Source: Sulfurospirillum sp. UBA6810
GTDB taxonomy: Bacteria; Campylobacterota; Campylobacteria; Campylobacterales; Sulfurospirillaceae
Assembly (NCBI GenBank): GCA_002469305.1
Contig: DKEY01000063.1
Location: forward strand, 5,256 to 17,705
Reading direction: 5' to 3'
DNA: 12,450 bases
Shown here: positions 6,337-12,450 of the stretch, one piece after another
How the letters are laid out: every line of letters starts with the position of its first letter
Numbering within the stretch: position 1 is the first letter of the stretch
The notes under the pieces: generated by a model
Databases searched by the model: none
Told to the model about the DNA's origin: nothing
The model's input: only the letters and a program-made list of their open reading frames with translations
Made by a program: the position numbers and the translations under genes

Positions 6337-7279
6337 ATGAATCCTTTATGATTAGTTTATTTGATATTTGATTTCCCACAGAGACTATGACTCTAGATCT
6401 TGTGTGGAGAAGTTTTTTGTTAAAAGTGTGAATAAGCTCACCATCTTTGAGCGATATATCCGTCCATCCGTAACCACTGAGATAAATTTTCCCTTTTGTC
6501 GCGGTTGCATTAGTTTTTACATGTATCTTTTTTAGAACTTTATCTTGTGGGTATGTTAAAGTCTCTTCCCATGTAGCTTCAAGAGCTTTTTGGTTTAGAT
6601 GCGGTTTTAAATCACTTTTCCCGACAAGGGCTGCTCTATCTAAGTCATATTTATCACTAAAACTAGCAACAGCACCCATGTTTTGGTTTATAATCGCTTC
6701 AAACCCATACTCTTTTACTGTCTCTTTTACACGTGGTGTAAATTCTCCATAAGGGTAAGAAAAGTACTTTGGGGTTAAGTTCAAGTTTTTTTTGATTAAA
6801 CTCATGCCTTTATCAAAATCTTTGATGATTTCTTTTTTACTCATATGTGTCATGTGTCCATGTCCATACGAGTGAAACTCGATTGAACCATATTTTGAAA
6901 TCTCTCTTAATTGTTCCCACGTTGTATAATCAGGATACTTTTTATCTGTTCCTTCTACAAAAACAAAAAGCGAAAAAGGATAGTTGTACTCTCTAAAAAT
7001 AGGTAAGCCATTTTCATAAAAACTTTTGTAGTTGTCATCTATGGTGATAACTACCCAATTATCAGGAATACTCTCTTTTTTATCTAGTTTTTCAACGAGT
7101 GTGGCGAGAGGAACTATCTTGTATCCGTTGGTTTTAAAATACTCAAAGTCACTTCTAAGTTGTTCGTCTGTTGTATTTGTAGTTGGGTATCTGCTGTCAT
7201 TAAATCGGTGATACACAAAGATATGAGCGTCGGCCCATAAGGTTGCAATACTGAAAAACAACAGCAGGAAAGATTTCAT
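6323..7279 (-). CDS. Exported polysaccharide deacetylase (NodB/CE4 family)
   Basis: The 318-residue protein begins with a short hydrophobic signal peptide (MKSFLLLFFSIATLWADA, likely cut near residue 18), so it acts in the periplasm or at the surface. A NodB homology domain follows. The first motif is TIDDNY with D81/D82, the second is HSYGH with H136 and H140, and the third is SYPYGEF at 174-180. D82, H136 and H140 would bind the metal. Family members remove N- or O-acetyl groups from glycans, and the early HIFVYHRFNDSRYPTTN segment resembles the PgaB type that acts on poly-N-acetylglucosamine. Residues ~245-318 form a beta-rich C-terminal extension with no recognised function. The gene lies between secG (5-base gap) and frr (14-base overlap). 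No biofilm-matrix operon is visible, so the substrate is unknown. Confidence 0.88.
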   Translation of the reverse strand: MKSFLLLFFSIATLWADAHIFVYHRFNDSRYPTTNTTDEQLRSDFEYFKTNGYKIVPLATLVEKLDKKESIPDNWVVITIDDNYKSFYENGLPIFREYNYPFSLFVFVEGTDKKYPDYTTWEQLREISKYGSIEFHSYGHGHMTHMSKKEIIKDFDKGMSLIKKNLNLTPKYFSYPYGEFTPRVKETVKEYGFEAIINQNMGAVASFSDKYDLDRAALVGKSDLKPHLNQKALEATWEETLTYPQDKVLKKIHVKTNATATKGKIYLSGYGWTDISLKDGELIHTFNKKLLHTRSRVIVSVGNQISNKLIIKDSYGTK

Positions 7280-7284
7280 TATGT

Positions 7285-7617
7285 TTAGTTAGCTTTAGGT
7301 GCAGATGGTGCAGACGGAGCTTTAGGTGCTTCTGGAGTTGTAGGAACAACACTCTTTTCTATCTTTATATCTTCAGCAAGTGAAACTTTCTTGTCTTGGT
7401 TGTAAAAGTAACCTAGAGTTATAGTGTTTACTATAAAGACTAATCCTACGATAAAAGTAAATTTAGCCATAAATCCTGCTGGACCTTTTGCTCCAAATAG
7501 TGATTCGTTACTTCCACTATAAGCGCCTAAGCCGATAGAAGAACTCTTTTGCAATAGCACGGCAATCGTAAGAATTGCTGCTAAAATGAATTGTGAGACC
7601 AATAAAATGCCGGTCAT
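7285..7617 (-). CDS. secG: Preprotein translocase subunit SecG
   Basis: SecG is the small accessory subunit of the SecYEG channel in the inner membrane. This 110-residue protein has the two expected membrane helices (about 3-22 and 50-70). The cytoplasmic loop between them holds the family signature: QKSSSIGLGAYSGSNESLFGAKG, with the phenylalanine and Gly-Ala-Gly-like run. The C-terminal tail after ~85 is rich in Pro and Ala with an APKAPSAPSAPKA repeat, which is low-complexity and lineage-variable. ATG at 7615-7617 has AAGGAC 8 bases upstream. It is the first gene of the six-gene minus-strand operon, with a consensus -10 at 7659-7664. Confidence 0.95.
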   Translation of the reverse strand: MTGILLVSQFILAAILTIAVLLQKSSSIGLGAYSGSNESLFGAKGPAGFMAKFTFIVGLVFIVNTITLGYFYNQDKKVSLAEDIKIEKSVVPTTPEAPKAPSAPSAPKAN

Positions 7618-7646
7618 ATTAAATGTCCTTTTTAGTAAATGTCAAG

Positions 7647-7652
7647 TATAAT
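7647..7652 (+). promoter_or_regulatory. Consensus -10 box (TATAAT) of the bioC-like gene
   Basis: TATAAT on the plus strand lies 40 bases before the bioC-like ATG. Only 6 bases (CGCCCC) separate it from the oppositely directed secG -10 box, so the two promoters occupy overlapping DNA. Confidence 0.55.
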
Positions 7653-7658
7653 CGCCCC

Positions 7659-7664
7659 ATTATA
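7659..7664 (-). promoter_or_regulatory. Consensus -10 box (TATAAT) of the secG operon
   Basis: The reverse strand reads TATAAT here, giving a leader of ~35 bases to the secG ATG, with AAGGAC as ribosome binding site. No good -35 box is seen; the upstream stretch is A/T-rich. Confidence 0.6.
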
Positions 7665-7692
7665 TCGAAAAATTTTAAAAAACAGTTAAAAA

Positions 7693-8403
7693 ATGATTAA
7701 GAGAGAAAAGTTGCTAGAACATATAAAGGAATTTTCAAGACATGCAAACAGTTATGACTCACATACTGTTATACAAAAAGAGGTAGCAACTCACCTTACA
7801 TGTAAGATAAAAAACAATCCTAAAAAGGTCTTGGACTTAGGATGTGGTAGTGGAGCTATCCATCGCAATATGAAGCCTAACTATGAACTTTTTATTGGAG
7901 TGGATAACTCTGCAAATATGTGTGAATTACACCCTAAAGGTGAAAATACCATAATTTTAAATCAAAGTTTTGAATCCGAAGAATTTTTTAAGTATATAAA
8001 AGTATATGCCCCACTTGACCTTATAGTTTCTTCGTCAGCACTTCAGTGGTCAAAAAATCTAAATAATGTAATAAAATCATGTAAAACAATCTCAGATAAT
8101 ATACTATTTTCCATATTTACAAAGGGAACATTCAAGTCAATCTATGAAATGACACAAAGAGAAAGTTTTTTACCTTCAGTGGAAGAAGTAGTTGCAATCG
8201 TCTCAAAGTACTATGATATAGATTATGAAGTAAAGAGATATAAATTAGAATTTGATGATAATATCTCAAAGTTTAGATATATAAAAAGAAGTGGTGTAAG
8301 TGGGGGCAAAAAAGAGTTAACTTTGATACAAACTAAAGAATTGATTAAAAACTATCCGTATTCATTCTTAGAATTTGAAGTTGTATTCATCTCTTCCAAA
8401 TAG
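7693..8403 (+). CDS. bioC: BioC-like malonyl-ACP O-methyltransferase
   Basis: This 236-residue SAM-dependent methyltransferase looks like BioC, which methylates the free carboxyl of malonyl-ACP so that the pimelate chain of biotin can be built by fatty acid synthesis. An N-terminal BioC-like block, EFSRHANSYDSHTVIQKEVATHL (13-35), is present. SAM motif I is VLDLGCGSG (46-54), with an acidic residue after strand 2 at D71. The later SSSALQWS (113-120) and FRYIKRSGVSGG (194-205) match the BioC pattern of A-L-Q-W and H/Y-x-K-x-x-G-x-x-G. ATG 7693 has no clear Shine-Dalgarno, only an A-rich leader. No other bio gene is nearby, so the assignment rests on motifs. A general class I methyltransferase is the alternative. 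Confidence 0.75.
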   Translation: MIKREKLLEHIKEFSRHANSYDSHTVIQKEVATHLTCKIKNNPKKVLDLGCGSGAIHRNMKPNYELFIGVDNSANMCELHPKGENTIILNQSFESEEFFKYIKVYAPLDLIVSSSALQWSKNLNNVIKSCKTISDNILFSIFTKGTFKSIYEMTQRESFLPSVEEVVAIVSKYYDIDYEVKRYKLEFDDNISKFRYIKRSGVSGGKKELTLIQTKELIKNYPYSFLEFEVVFISSK

Positions 8404-8422
8404 ACAAAAAGTCCAAGAAAAA

Positions 8423-8442
8423 AAGTAAATTATAGTTTACTT
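8423..8442 (+). terminator. Weak possible terminator after the bioC-like gene
   Basis: A 7-bp AT-rich stem (AAGTAAA/TTTACTT) with a 6-base loop lies 20 bases after the stop. A T-rich run follows only after ATCACC. It is a marginal call. Confidence 0.3.
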
Positions 8443-8473
8443 ATCACCTTTTTAAATTTTTTACTTCATCATT

Positions 8474-8501
8474 ACTTATAAGAAAACATATAATTATAAG
8501 T
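8474..8501. repeat. 8-bp perfect inverted repeat ACTTATAA / TTATAAGT
   Basis: The arms at 8474-8481 and 8494-8501 are separated by 12 bases. Half-site-like copies (ATAAGT) recur at 8518-8523 and 8766-8771. It could be a regulator site for psrA or bioC, but the composition makes this uncertain. Confidence 0.3.
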
Positions 8502-8607
8502 GTAGATAACTATTATCATAAGTTAATATTTTTATACAGCCAAAATATAAGCCTTGAATTCATGCTTTGCTTAAATAAAATTTTCTCTCAAAAAGTTATA
8601 TTTTTGT

Positions 8608-8613
8608 TACAAT
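8608..8613 (+). promoter_or_regulatory. Possible -10 box (TACAAT) for the psr operon
   Basis: TACAAT follows TTTTTG, a T-rich context typical of Campylobacterota housekeeping promoters. The leader would be ~255 bases. TAAAAT at 8826-8831 is a nearer but weaker alternative. Confidence 0.25.
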
Positions 8614-8842
8614 TCACAATTATTTTATGAAAAAAGTAAAAAATTATGAACTTTTCTGCAAGGGTTAAAAAATATTTTTTGCTTTTTCTATTTTTTACCA
8701 AATGCCCTAAAATACGTTATATAGTATATTTTTACGTCAATACTTAAAGGCTCACAACTCTTCATATAAGTTAATTATAAGATTTTGAGCATACAATAGT
8801 TACTACCAAAAAGGGTTAGTGTGGATAAAATCCAATAAAAAC

Positions 8843-8852
8843 TTAAGCTTAA
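8843..8852. repeat. 10-bp palindrome TTAAGCTTAA before psrA
   Basis: This perfect palindrome ends 19 bases before the psrA ATG, just ahead of AAGGAG. It could be an operator or a small hairpin in the leader. Confidence 0.3.
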
Positions 8853-8871
8853 AACAAACGAAGGAGAAGCG

Positions 8872-11214
8872 ATGAAAGTTGAGGTCTCAAGAAGGAGATT
8901 TCTTCAAGGCAGTGTTGCATTAAGTATTGCTGGTGGATGTGCTATGAGTCCAACAGAAATTTTTGCAAGTGCCAAGGCAAAAGCTAGTGAAGCTGGTCAT
9001 GCTGGAAGGAATAAAGTAGCTACTTTATGTGAAATGTGTGTTAATAAGTGTGCCGCTTTTGCATATGTTGAAGATGGTATAGTAACAAAACTAGATCCAA
9101 ACCCATATTTTCCAAAATCAAGAAATATGTTATGTCCAAGAGGTAACTCAGGAATCCAAGCTTTGTACGATCCAGATCGTTTAAAGTATCCTATGATAAG
9201 AGATGGAGAAAAGGGAAGTGGTAAGTTTAAAAGAGTTACATGGGATGAAGCTTACAAATATATAGGTGATAAACTATCACAAATACTTGATGAAGAAGAA
9301 GATAACCGCTCAACTGTTGCTTTTTGTGCAGGAGAAGGTATGGCTGAACATACTTTTAAAAACTTCTTTACAGGTTTTGGTTCTTCTCACTTTTTAAATC
9401 ATGCAAGTCTTTGTCTTGCAACGACAGTTTCAGGATATGCACTCACAATAGGTGCATATGGAACAGCAGATTTAGAAAATGCTGATTATGTTATCATGGC
9501 TGGTGCTAACAGAGCAGAAGCAATCGTGACTCCTGATACAATGGATTTCTTTAAAAGAACAGTAGGACGTGGTGCAAAACTTGTTACAGTTGACCCTCGT
9601 TTTACAAATACTGCTGCAAAAAGTGATAAATGGCTAGGTATTAAAGTAGGTACAGACTTGGCTTTTGTATTGGCTCTCACTTACGTTGCTATTAAAGAAG
9701 AATTATACAACAAGCAGTTTGTTGCAGAAAAAGTGAATGACTTTGAAGAGTACAAAAATCATATTTTAAATAGTGCATATACTCCTGAGTGGGCTGAGAA
9801 AATTACAGGCATCCCTGCCCAAGAAATTTATACAGTAGCAAGAGAGTTTATGGCTCACGCTCCAAGATCGATTTACTATCAAGGACGTAGAACAACTTGG
9901 AGTAAAAATGATTTCCAACTTCGTCGTGCTCAAGCTATCTTTAGTTCACTTGGTGGTGGTGTAGATATAAAAGGTGGCATCTGTTTTGGTAAAGGCATAC
10001 CTATCGTAGGACACGAAGTTCCTGGCCCAATTTATGATAATGCAAAACCAAGAATAGACAAAGACGAAGCAGCTGTTGTTGGTGGCAGTGGTACTTGGGT
10101 AGGCTTTAGAAACATGGTTCTTGAGGGACGTAATCCGTATCCAATCAGAGCTTTATTTAACTATAAACACAATCCAATGGCAAATATGCCAAATAGTGCT
10201 AAAACAGCAGAATTCTTGAAAAAATTAGATTTAGTTGTAACAATAGATACTATGCCAAGCGATACAGTAATGCTAAGTGATGTTGTACTTCCAGAGTGTA
10301 CATACTTAGAGAGAACTGACCCTGCTAAGGTATATGGTGGTATTGAGCCAGCAATCGTTCAAAGAAACAAGGTTGTTGAGCCGCTATTTGAATCAAAACC
10401 AGTTATAGACATCATGAGAGGCTTAACAGAAAAAATCTCTAAGCAACTATGGGAAGTAACAAAGAAACATGATGAAGAAGTTCAATCTTTGATAGAAGAT
10501 GATGGCGAAGAAGTAGCTTATGATGAATACGATTTGACAAAAGCATTTAAAGAGACTCAAGAAGAGTTAAATCATCATGCAGTTTCAAAATATCCAGGTG
10601 CGTCAGATATCTTACATGAAAAAGGTGTTTTCTACCCTGATATGGATAAATATTTCAAAAAAGTTGGTGTGAACAACTATGAGTACTATCCAGAAAATAA
10701 AAAAGCTTACTCTGTAAGAAATGGCAAATTCAATACACCATCAGGCAAGATAGAGTGTAAGGTAGCTTCATTGACTGCAAAAGGGATTGATGCTATGCCA
10801 ACATGGAAAGATGAATACTTTAAAGAGATTCCAGATGGTAAGTTTAACTTTATCACAGGACGTCACGCACAATTTACTCAATCAGGCTCATCAAACAATA
10901 AATTGTTACTTAGCCTTGTTCCAACAAACTATGCTTGGATTAACAAAAGAGTAGCAACAGAGCGTGGCATTGCTTTTGGAGATTTTATTGAAGTTTCAAG
11001 TAAAGTAGGAAAAACAACACTCCGTGCTTACCCAACAGAAAAAATCGGTAAAGATACACTATTCTTTATCCATGGATTTGGTAATCACTCAGAAGCATTA
11101 ACACTTGCGCACAACAATGGTGGTAATGATGCAAATATCATAGAAGATATTATTGAGCCAATGCATGGTGCATCATGTCTTCATGAAACTATTGTAGAAA
11201 TTAGAAAGGTTTGA
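8872..11214 (+). CDS. psrA: Polysulfide/thiosulfate reductase-type molybdopterin catalytic subunit
   Basis: The 780-residue enzyme of the DMSO reductase family is closest in layout to PsrA/PhsA, which reduce polysulfide or thiosulfate in the periplasm. A Tat signal is present (SRRRFLQG at 6-13, then a hydrophobic stretch and an AxA-type cleavage region near FASA, 31-34). An N-terminal [4Fe-4S] site is formed by C53, C56, C60 and C88 (C-x2-C-x3-C-x27-C). The predicted molybdenum ligand is C181 in NHASLCLATTVSG. Family segments include RGAKLVTVDPRFTNTAAKSD, YYQGRRTTWSKNDFQLRRAQAIFSSLGGG and the C-terminal cofactor-binding part with TGRHAQFTQSG (662-672). A charged stretch (533-568) interrupts the third domain. 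AAGGAG lies 6 bases before the ATG. psrB follows after 2 bases. Substrate (polysulfide, thiosulfate, or sulfur/tetrathionate) cannot be fixed from sequence. Confidence 0.87.
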   Translation: MKVEVSRRRFLQGSVALSIAGGCAMSPTEIFASAKAKASEAGHAGRNKVATLCEMCVNKCAAFAYVEDGIVTKLDPNPYFPKSRNMLCPRGNSGIQALYDPDRLKYPMIRDGEKGSGKFKRVTWDEAYKYIGDKLSQILDEEEDNRSTVAFCAGEGMAEHTFKNFFTGFGSSHFLNHASLCLATTVSGYALTIGAYGTADLENADYVIMAGANRAEAIVTPDTMDFFKRTVGRGAKLVTVDPRFTNTAAKSDKWLGIKVGTDLAFVLALTYVAIKEELYNKQFVAEKVNDFEEYKNHILNSAYTPEWAEKITGIPAQEIYTVAREFMAHAPRSIYYQGRRTTWSKNDFQLRRAQAIFSSLGGGVDIKGGICFGKGIPIVGHEVPGPIYDNAKPRIDKDEAAVVGGSGTWVGFRNMVLEGRNPYPIRALFNYKHNPMANMPNSAKTAEFLKKLDLVVTIDTMPSDTVMLSDVVLPECTYLERTDPAKVYGGIEPAIVQRNKVVEPLFESKPVIDIMRGLTEKISKQLWEVTKKHDEEVQSLIEDDGEEVAYDEYDLTKAFKETQEELNHHAVSKYPGASDILHEKGVFYPDMDKYFKKVGVNNYEYYPENKKAYSVRNGKFNTPSGKIECKVASLTAKGIDAMPTWKDEYFKEIPDGKFNFITGRHAQFTQSGSSNNKLLLSLVPTNYAWINKRVATERGIAFGDFIEVSSKVGKTTLRAYPTEKIGKDTLFFIHGFGNHSEALTLAHNNGGNDANIIEDIIEPMHGASCLHETIVEIRKV
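11205..11209 (+). promoter_or_regulatory. Ribosome binding site deciding the psrB start
   Basis: AAAGG inside the last psrA codons is 7 bases before ATG 11217 but only 1 base before the in-frame TTG at 11211. This favours the ATG. Confidence 0.7.
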
Positions 11215-11216
11215 TA

Positions 11217-11780
11217 ATGGCACGTTATGGAATGGCATTAGATTATAAAAATTGTATAAATTGTAGAGCGTGTGAGAGTGCCTGTAAACAAGAGAACAGC
11301 ATTCTTTTACAAAAAGATCATTATAGAATTTGGGTTGGTGTAAAAGAGATTGAAGGTGAGTGGCCAAACCTCTCTATAGCGTCTCAAGTGTATCACCCAT
11401 CTCAGTGTCAGCACTGTGATAATGCACCTTGCCAGCAAGTTTGTCCAACAAATGCTACATACTATGATCAAAATGGTGTAGTAAGAGTTAACCCTGAGCA
11501 ATGTATCTTATGTACTTACTGTATCAATGCATGCCCTTATGATGCAAGATATGTTGATGATAGAACAGTAACTGTTGACAAATGTAACTTCTGTGCAGAT
11601 ACAAGAATGGTACATGGTGAAACTACAACAGCTTGTCAGGCGACTTGTCCAACAAAAGTTAGAATATTTGGTGATTTAGATGATCCAAAAAGTGAAATTT
11701 CACAAGTTCTTTCAAAGAGAGAGTACAAGCGTGTGAAAGAAAGTCTTGGTACTGAGCCAAAACTATTCTATCTTATTTAG
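11217..11780 (+). CDS. psrB: Four-cluster [4Fe-4S] electron-transfer subunit PsrB
   Basis: This 187-residue ferredoxin-like subunit passes electrons from the membrane anchor to the molybdenum subunit. Sixteen cysteines form four clusters: 13/16/19/23 (NCINCRACESACKQ), 64/67/72/76 (QCQHCDNAPCQQVCP), 96/99/102/106 (QCILCTYCINACP) and 123/126/140/144 (KCNFCAD ... ACQATCPTK). All four are complete, as in the DmsB/PsrB/PhsB/NrfC family. There is no signal peptide, consistent with export in complex with Tat-carrying PsrA. The start is taken as ATG 11217, 2 bases after the psrA stop. An upstream in-frame TTG at 11211 overlaps psrA but is too close to the ribosome binding site. psrC begins 12 bases after the stop. 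Confidence 0.93.
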   Translation: MARYGMALDYKNCINCRACESACKQENSILLQKDHYRIWVGVKEIEGEWPNLSIASQVYHPSQCQHCDNAPCQQVCPTNATYYDQNGVVRVNPEQCILCTYCINACPYDARYVDDRTVTVDKCNFCADTRMVHGETTTACQATCPTKVRIFGDLDDPKSEISQVLSKREYKRVKESLGTEPKLFYLI

Positions 11781-11792
11781 AGGTAAAGAATT

Positions 11793-12450
11793 ATGAATGA
11801 ATTTTCTATAAAAAACTTAATAACTTTTAGAAAAACTCCACTTAATTTACTAGTGGCAGTTATCGGAGCACTTTTACTTGGTGCTTTTATGGCGGGAGCT
11901 GTTGCTTATTTTTTACATGGACACCATCTGTTCAACGTAACAAGACAACATCCTTGGGGATTATTGATTGCGATGTACGTATTCTTTGTTGTTAGCTCAA
12001 CAGGACTTTGTATCATCTCATCAATCGGTCACGTATTTGGTGTAAAAGAATTCCAACAAATAGGTAAACGTGCAATTGCAGGTGCTATTATCACTATTCT
12101 ATCAGGATTTGCTGTTATCGCTCTTGAAGTTGGTCACCCTGTGAGAATGTTGATTTACAACGTACTGACTCCAGGTCTTACTTCAGCAATCTGGTGGATG
12201 GGAACACTCTATGGCGTGTATCTATTTTTTATCATGTTAGAGTTCTTTTTTCTGACAGTGAAGATAAATCATAAATGGTCAAAAATATTTGGTATCGGTG
12301 GTTTACTAGCAGGTCTTGCAGCACACTCAAACTTGGGTGCTGTTTTTGGATTTTTAGTTTCACGTCCATCAGCAAATGGTGTATTTTACCCAGTGTACTT
12401 CATCCTTTCAGCCATGATCACAGGTTGTTACCTTATTTACCTAATTTATG
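11793..12450 (+). CDS. psrC: NrfD/PsrC-type quinol-reactive membrane anchor, 3' end outside window
   Basis: The frame starts at ATG 11793 (after AGAGG at 11780-11784) and runs open for 219 codons to the window edge. The product is strongly hydrophobic with about six membrane helices seen so far, starting with a short cytoplasmic-like tail (MNEFSIKNLITFRKTP) and a first helix around residues 18-40. Family features are the HGHHLFNVTRQHPWGLLIAMYVFF segment, SSTGLCIISSIGHVFG, VGHPVRML and AAHSNLGAVFGF. These match NrfD/PsrC, which oxidises menaquinol and feeds PsrB. Full-length members have 8-9 helices and more than 300 residues, so roughly a third is missing. Position directly after psrB completes a psrABC order. 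Confidence 0.88.
   Translation, partial: MNEFSIKNLITFRKTPLNLLVAVIGALLLGAFMAGAVAYFLHGHHLFNVTRQHPWGLLIAMYVFFVVSSTGLCIISSIGHVFGVKEFQQIGKRAIAGAIITILSGFAVIALEVGHPVRMLIYNVLTPGLTSAIWWMGTLYGVYLFFIMLEFFFLTVKINHKWSKIFGIGGLLAGLAAHSNLGAVFGFLVSRPSANGVFYPVYFILSAMITGCYLIYLIY

Larger units (their letters stand above)
8404..8871. other. 468-bp AT-rich non-coding region upstream of psrA
   Basis: No gene, tRNA or known RNA is recognisable. The region holds an 8-bp inverted repeat (ACTTATAA 8474-8481, TTATAAGT 8494-8501), two copies of ATAAGTTAAT about 250 bases apart (from 8518 and from 8766), and a promoter-like T-run with TACAAT at 8608-8613. There is also a 10-bp palindrome TTAAGCTTAA (8843-8852) just before the psrA ribosome binding site. 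The size is large for this compact genome and would suit complex control of psrA. The individual motifs are short, and in such AT-rich DNA some will be chance. Confidence 0.6.

Noticed and set aside
1546..7806. Recurring ACATGTA words (1546-1555, 4140-4149, 5286-5295, 6517-6526, 7795-7806), considered as a dispersed regulator site.
   Set aside because: Four of the five lie inside coding sequence, and the number is only slightly above what the base composition predicts. Only the lemA leader copy is in a sensible place.
8627..8668. A 13-codon frame (MKKVKNYELFCKG) after the TACAAT box upstream of psrA, considered as a leader peptide.
   Set aside because: It has no ribosome binding site, no regulatory codon run and no following attenuator-like hairpin. 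Such short frames are expected by chance in AT-rich DNA.
8660..8818. AAGGGTTA repeated at 8660-8667 and 8811-8818.
   Set aside because: It is an isolated 8-base direct repeat with no symmetry or flanking similarity, and is consistent with chance.
8872..11214. Alternative assignment of the molybdoenzyme as arsenate, nitrate or DMSO reductase.
   Set aside because: The Cys molybdenum ligand (C181) argues against DMSO reductase (Ser) and membrane-bound nitrate reductase (Asp). The size and the psrB/psrC partners with the SLCLATTVSG context fit PsrA/PhsA better than arsenate reductase. Thiosulfate versus polysulfide is left open.
1..12450. CRISPR arrays, tRNA or rRNA genes, integrase-type attachment sites, toxin-antitoxin or defence genes.
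   Set aside because: No regularly spaced repeats, cloverleaf-like sequence, rRNA segments or recognisable defence proteins were seen on either strand. The only mobile element is the insertion sequence.

Overview
The window is AT-rich and reads as a chromosomal segment of a sulfur-metabolising member of the Campylobacterota (Epsilonproteobacteria), most likely Sulfurimonas or a close relative. This rests on three things: the secG/frr/pyrE/RDD neighbourhood, compact overlapping genes with TATAAT-type -10 boxes and little -35 signal, and a psrABC-type molybdoenzyme operon. The genus is inferred from protein content, not from a search.

Layout. (1) Bases 1-400 hold the C-terminal third or so of the translational GTPase gene typA/bipA and a strong hairpin terminator. 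(2) Bases 403-1503 are a complete IS481-like insertion sequence. Its ends can be fixed to the base by imperfect 26/27-bp terminal inverted repeats starting with TG, flanked by a 5-bp CTTTC target duplication. It landed in the T-tract of the typA terminator, just upstream of lemA. Its transposase frame has no stop of its own and ends on a host TAA. (3) Bases 1576-3606 carry lemA, a DUF3137 membrane protein gene and a FliL-like gene on the plus strand. (4) Bases 3608-7617 form a tightly packed minus-strand operon: secG, polysaccharide deacetylase, frr, pyrE, RDD protein, MFS transporter. Junctions run from a 14-base overlap to a 5-base gap. (5) bioC-like (7693-8403) is divergent from secG, and the two -10 boxes lie 6 bp apart. 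(6) Bases 8404-8871 are a 468-bp very AT-rich non-coding region with several short palindromes. (7) From 8872 to the window end lies psrA-psrB-psrC (psrC cut off), encoding a Tat-exported molybdopterin catalytic subunit, a four-cluster Fe-S electron-transfer subunit and an NrfD-type quinone-reactive membrane anchor.

How the genes work together. psrABC would make a periplasm-facing polysulfide/thiosulfate-type reductase fed by the menaquinone pool. The minus-strand operon is a housekeeping set (protein export, ribosome recycling, pyrimidine synthesis) with envelope and transport genes. lemA and its DUF3137 neighbour are a known pairing of unknown role.

I see no clearly undescribed system. The most informative structure is the insertion sequence: exact boundaries, a host-supplied stop codon, a start codon buried in a 15-bp hairpin, and insertion into a terminator and next to a promoter.
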